Positions 6,422-6,615 of a stretch of DNA of 6,615 nucleotides are shown here, piece after piece. Position numbers and translations under genes: made by a program. Source of the DNA: CAZCJU01 sp964498965 (GTDB lineage Bacteria > Bacillota > Clostridia > Oscillospirales > CAG-272); NCBI GenBank assembly GCA_964498965.1, contig CAZCJU010000076.1, forward strand, positions 1 through 6,615, given 5' to 3'. A model generated the notes under the pieces. The model was not told where the DNA came from. It was given only the letters and a program-made list of their open reading frames with translations, and ran no database searches. How positions within the stretch are numbered: the first letter of the stretch is position 1; every line of letters starts with the position of its first letter.

Positions 6422-6462
6422 GATACACTGTATAAACAATAAAGCATATTCACAAAAAAAAC

Positions 6463-6492
6463 TTGCATTATACATATTATCGAGTGTATAAT
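6463..6492 (+). promoter_or_regulatory. Promoter of the TPP-riboswitch transcript
   Basis: TTGCAT (6463-6468), an 18-bp spacer, and a consensus -10 TATAAT (6487-6492). The expected start near 6499 places the riboswitch at the very 5' end of the RNA, as is usual. Confidence 0.7.
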
Positions 6493-6507
6493 GTTATGTA
6501 CAAAATA

Positions 6508-6592
6508 CAGGGGAGCTTGTATAGACAGGCTGAGAGGAAGCAATACAGCTTCGACCCAGAAACCTGATGCGGATAATGCCGCCGTAGGAAGT
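6508..6592 (+). ncRNA. TPP riboswitch (THI box)
   Basis: The conserved THI-box core is present in order: GGGGAGC (6510-6516), GGCTGAGAGG (6528-6537), ACCC (6554-6557), ACCTGATGCGGATAATGCC (6562-6580) and CGTAGGAAGT (6583-6592). Visible helices are CTTGT/ACAGG (6516-6520 / 6525-6529), an inserted hairpin GAAGC/GCTTC (6537-6541 / 6548-6552), and GCGG/CCGC (6569-6572 / 6579-6582) framing the ATAATG loop. CUGAGA and the GGAUAAUGCC...CGUAGG block are the parts that contact the pyrimidine and pyrophosphate of thiamine pyrophosphate in the known structures. It should lower expression of a plus-strand thiamine biosynthesis or transport gene just beyond the window's right edge. Confidence 0.95.
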
Positions 6593-6615
6593 CGATATAC
6601 AAGATTTTTTACAGG

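Noticed and set aside
1..6615. CRISPR arrays, tRNA or rRNA genes, transposases, integrases
   Set aside because: I saw no regularly spaced repeats, no cloverleaf or rRNA sequence, and no transposase or recombinase motif on either strand.

Overview
The window looks like chromosomal DNA of a low-to-moderate GC Firmicute, most likely a gut-type Clostridium relative (Oscillospiraceae/Ruminococcaceae-like). This is inferred from strong AGGAG-type ribosome binding sites, near-consensus sigma-A promoters, a TPP riboswitch, and the gene types present. No 16S or other definitive marker is in the window, so the taxonomy is only a guess.

Left part (1-3132, everything on the minus strand). A two-gene unit encodes a beta-CASP metallo-beta-lactamase-fold RNA-processing nuclease and, 22 bp downstream, a LOG-family nucleoside-monophosphate phosphoribohydrolase. 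It ends near a very GC-rich hairpin at 24-55. Upstream of this unit lies a single lipoprotein gene of unknown function with its own near-perfect promoter (TTGACA-17-TACAAT) and its own intrinsic terminator.

Middle part (3133-5855, plus strand). A gene-free AT-rich gap leads to a strong extended -10 promoter (TTGACA-17-TGC-TATAAT at 3443-3471). A leader of about 210 nt with two short inverted repeats follows, and then one 708-codon gene. Its N-terminal half is a complete C5-cytosine DNA methyltransferase. Its C-terminal half is a type II restriction endonuclease that looks SacI-like and keeps a D...ExK catalytic signature. Modification and restriction are therefore fused in one polypeptide, closed by an intrinsic terminator. 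This cassette is visibly AT-richer and uses more AGA arginine codons than the genes to its left, so it is probably acquired. It is the most interesting object in the window.

Right part (5878-6615). A minus-strand PPP-family phosphatase gene is broken: it has an 8-bp tandem duplication near its start, a second frameshift, and no C-terminal half. It sits directly next to the restriction-modification cassette. Divergent from it, on the plus strand, are a promoter and a TPP (THI-box) riboswitch. The regulated gene, presumably for thiamine synthesis or uptake, lies beyond the right edge.
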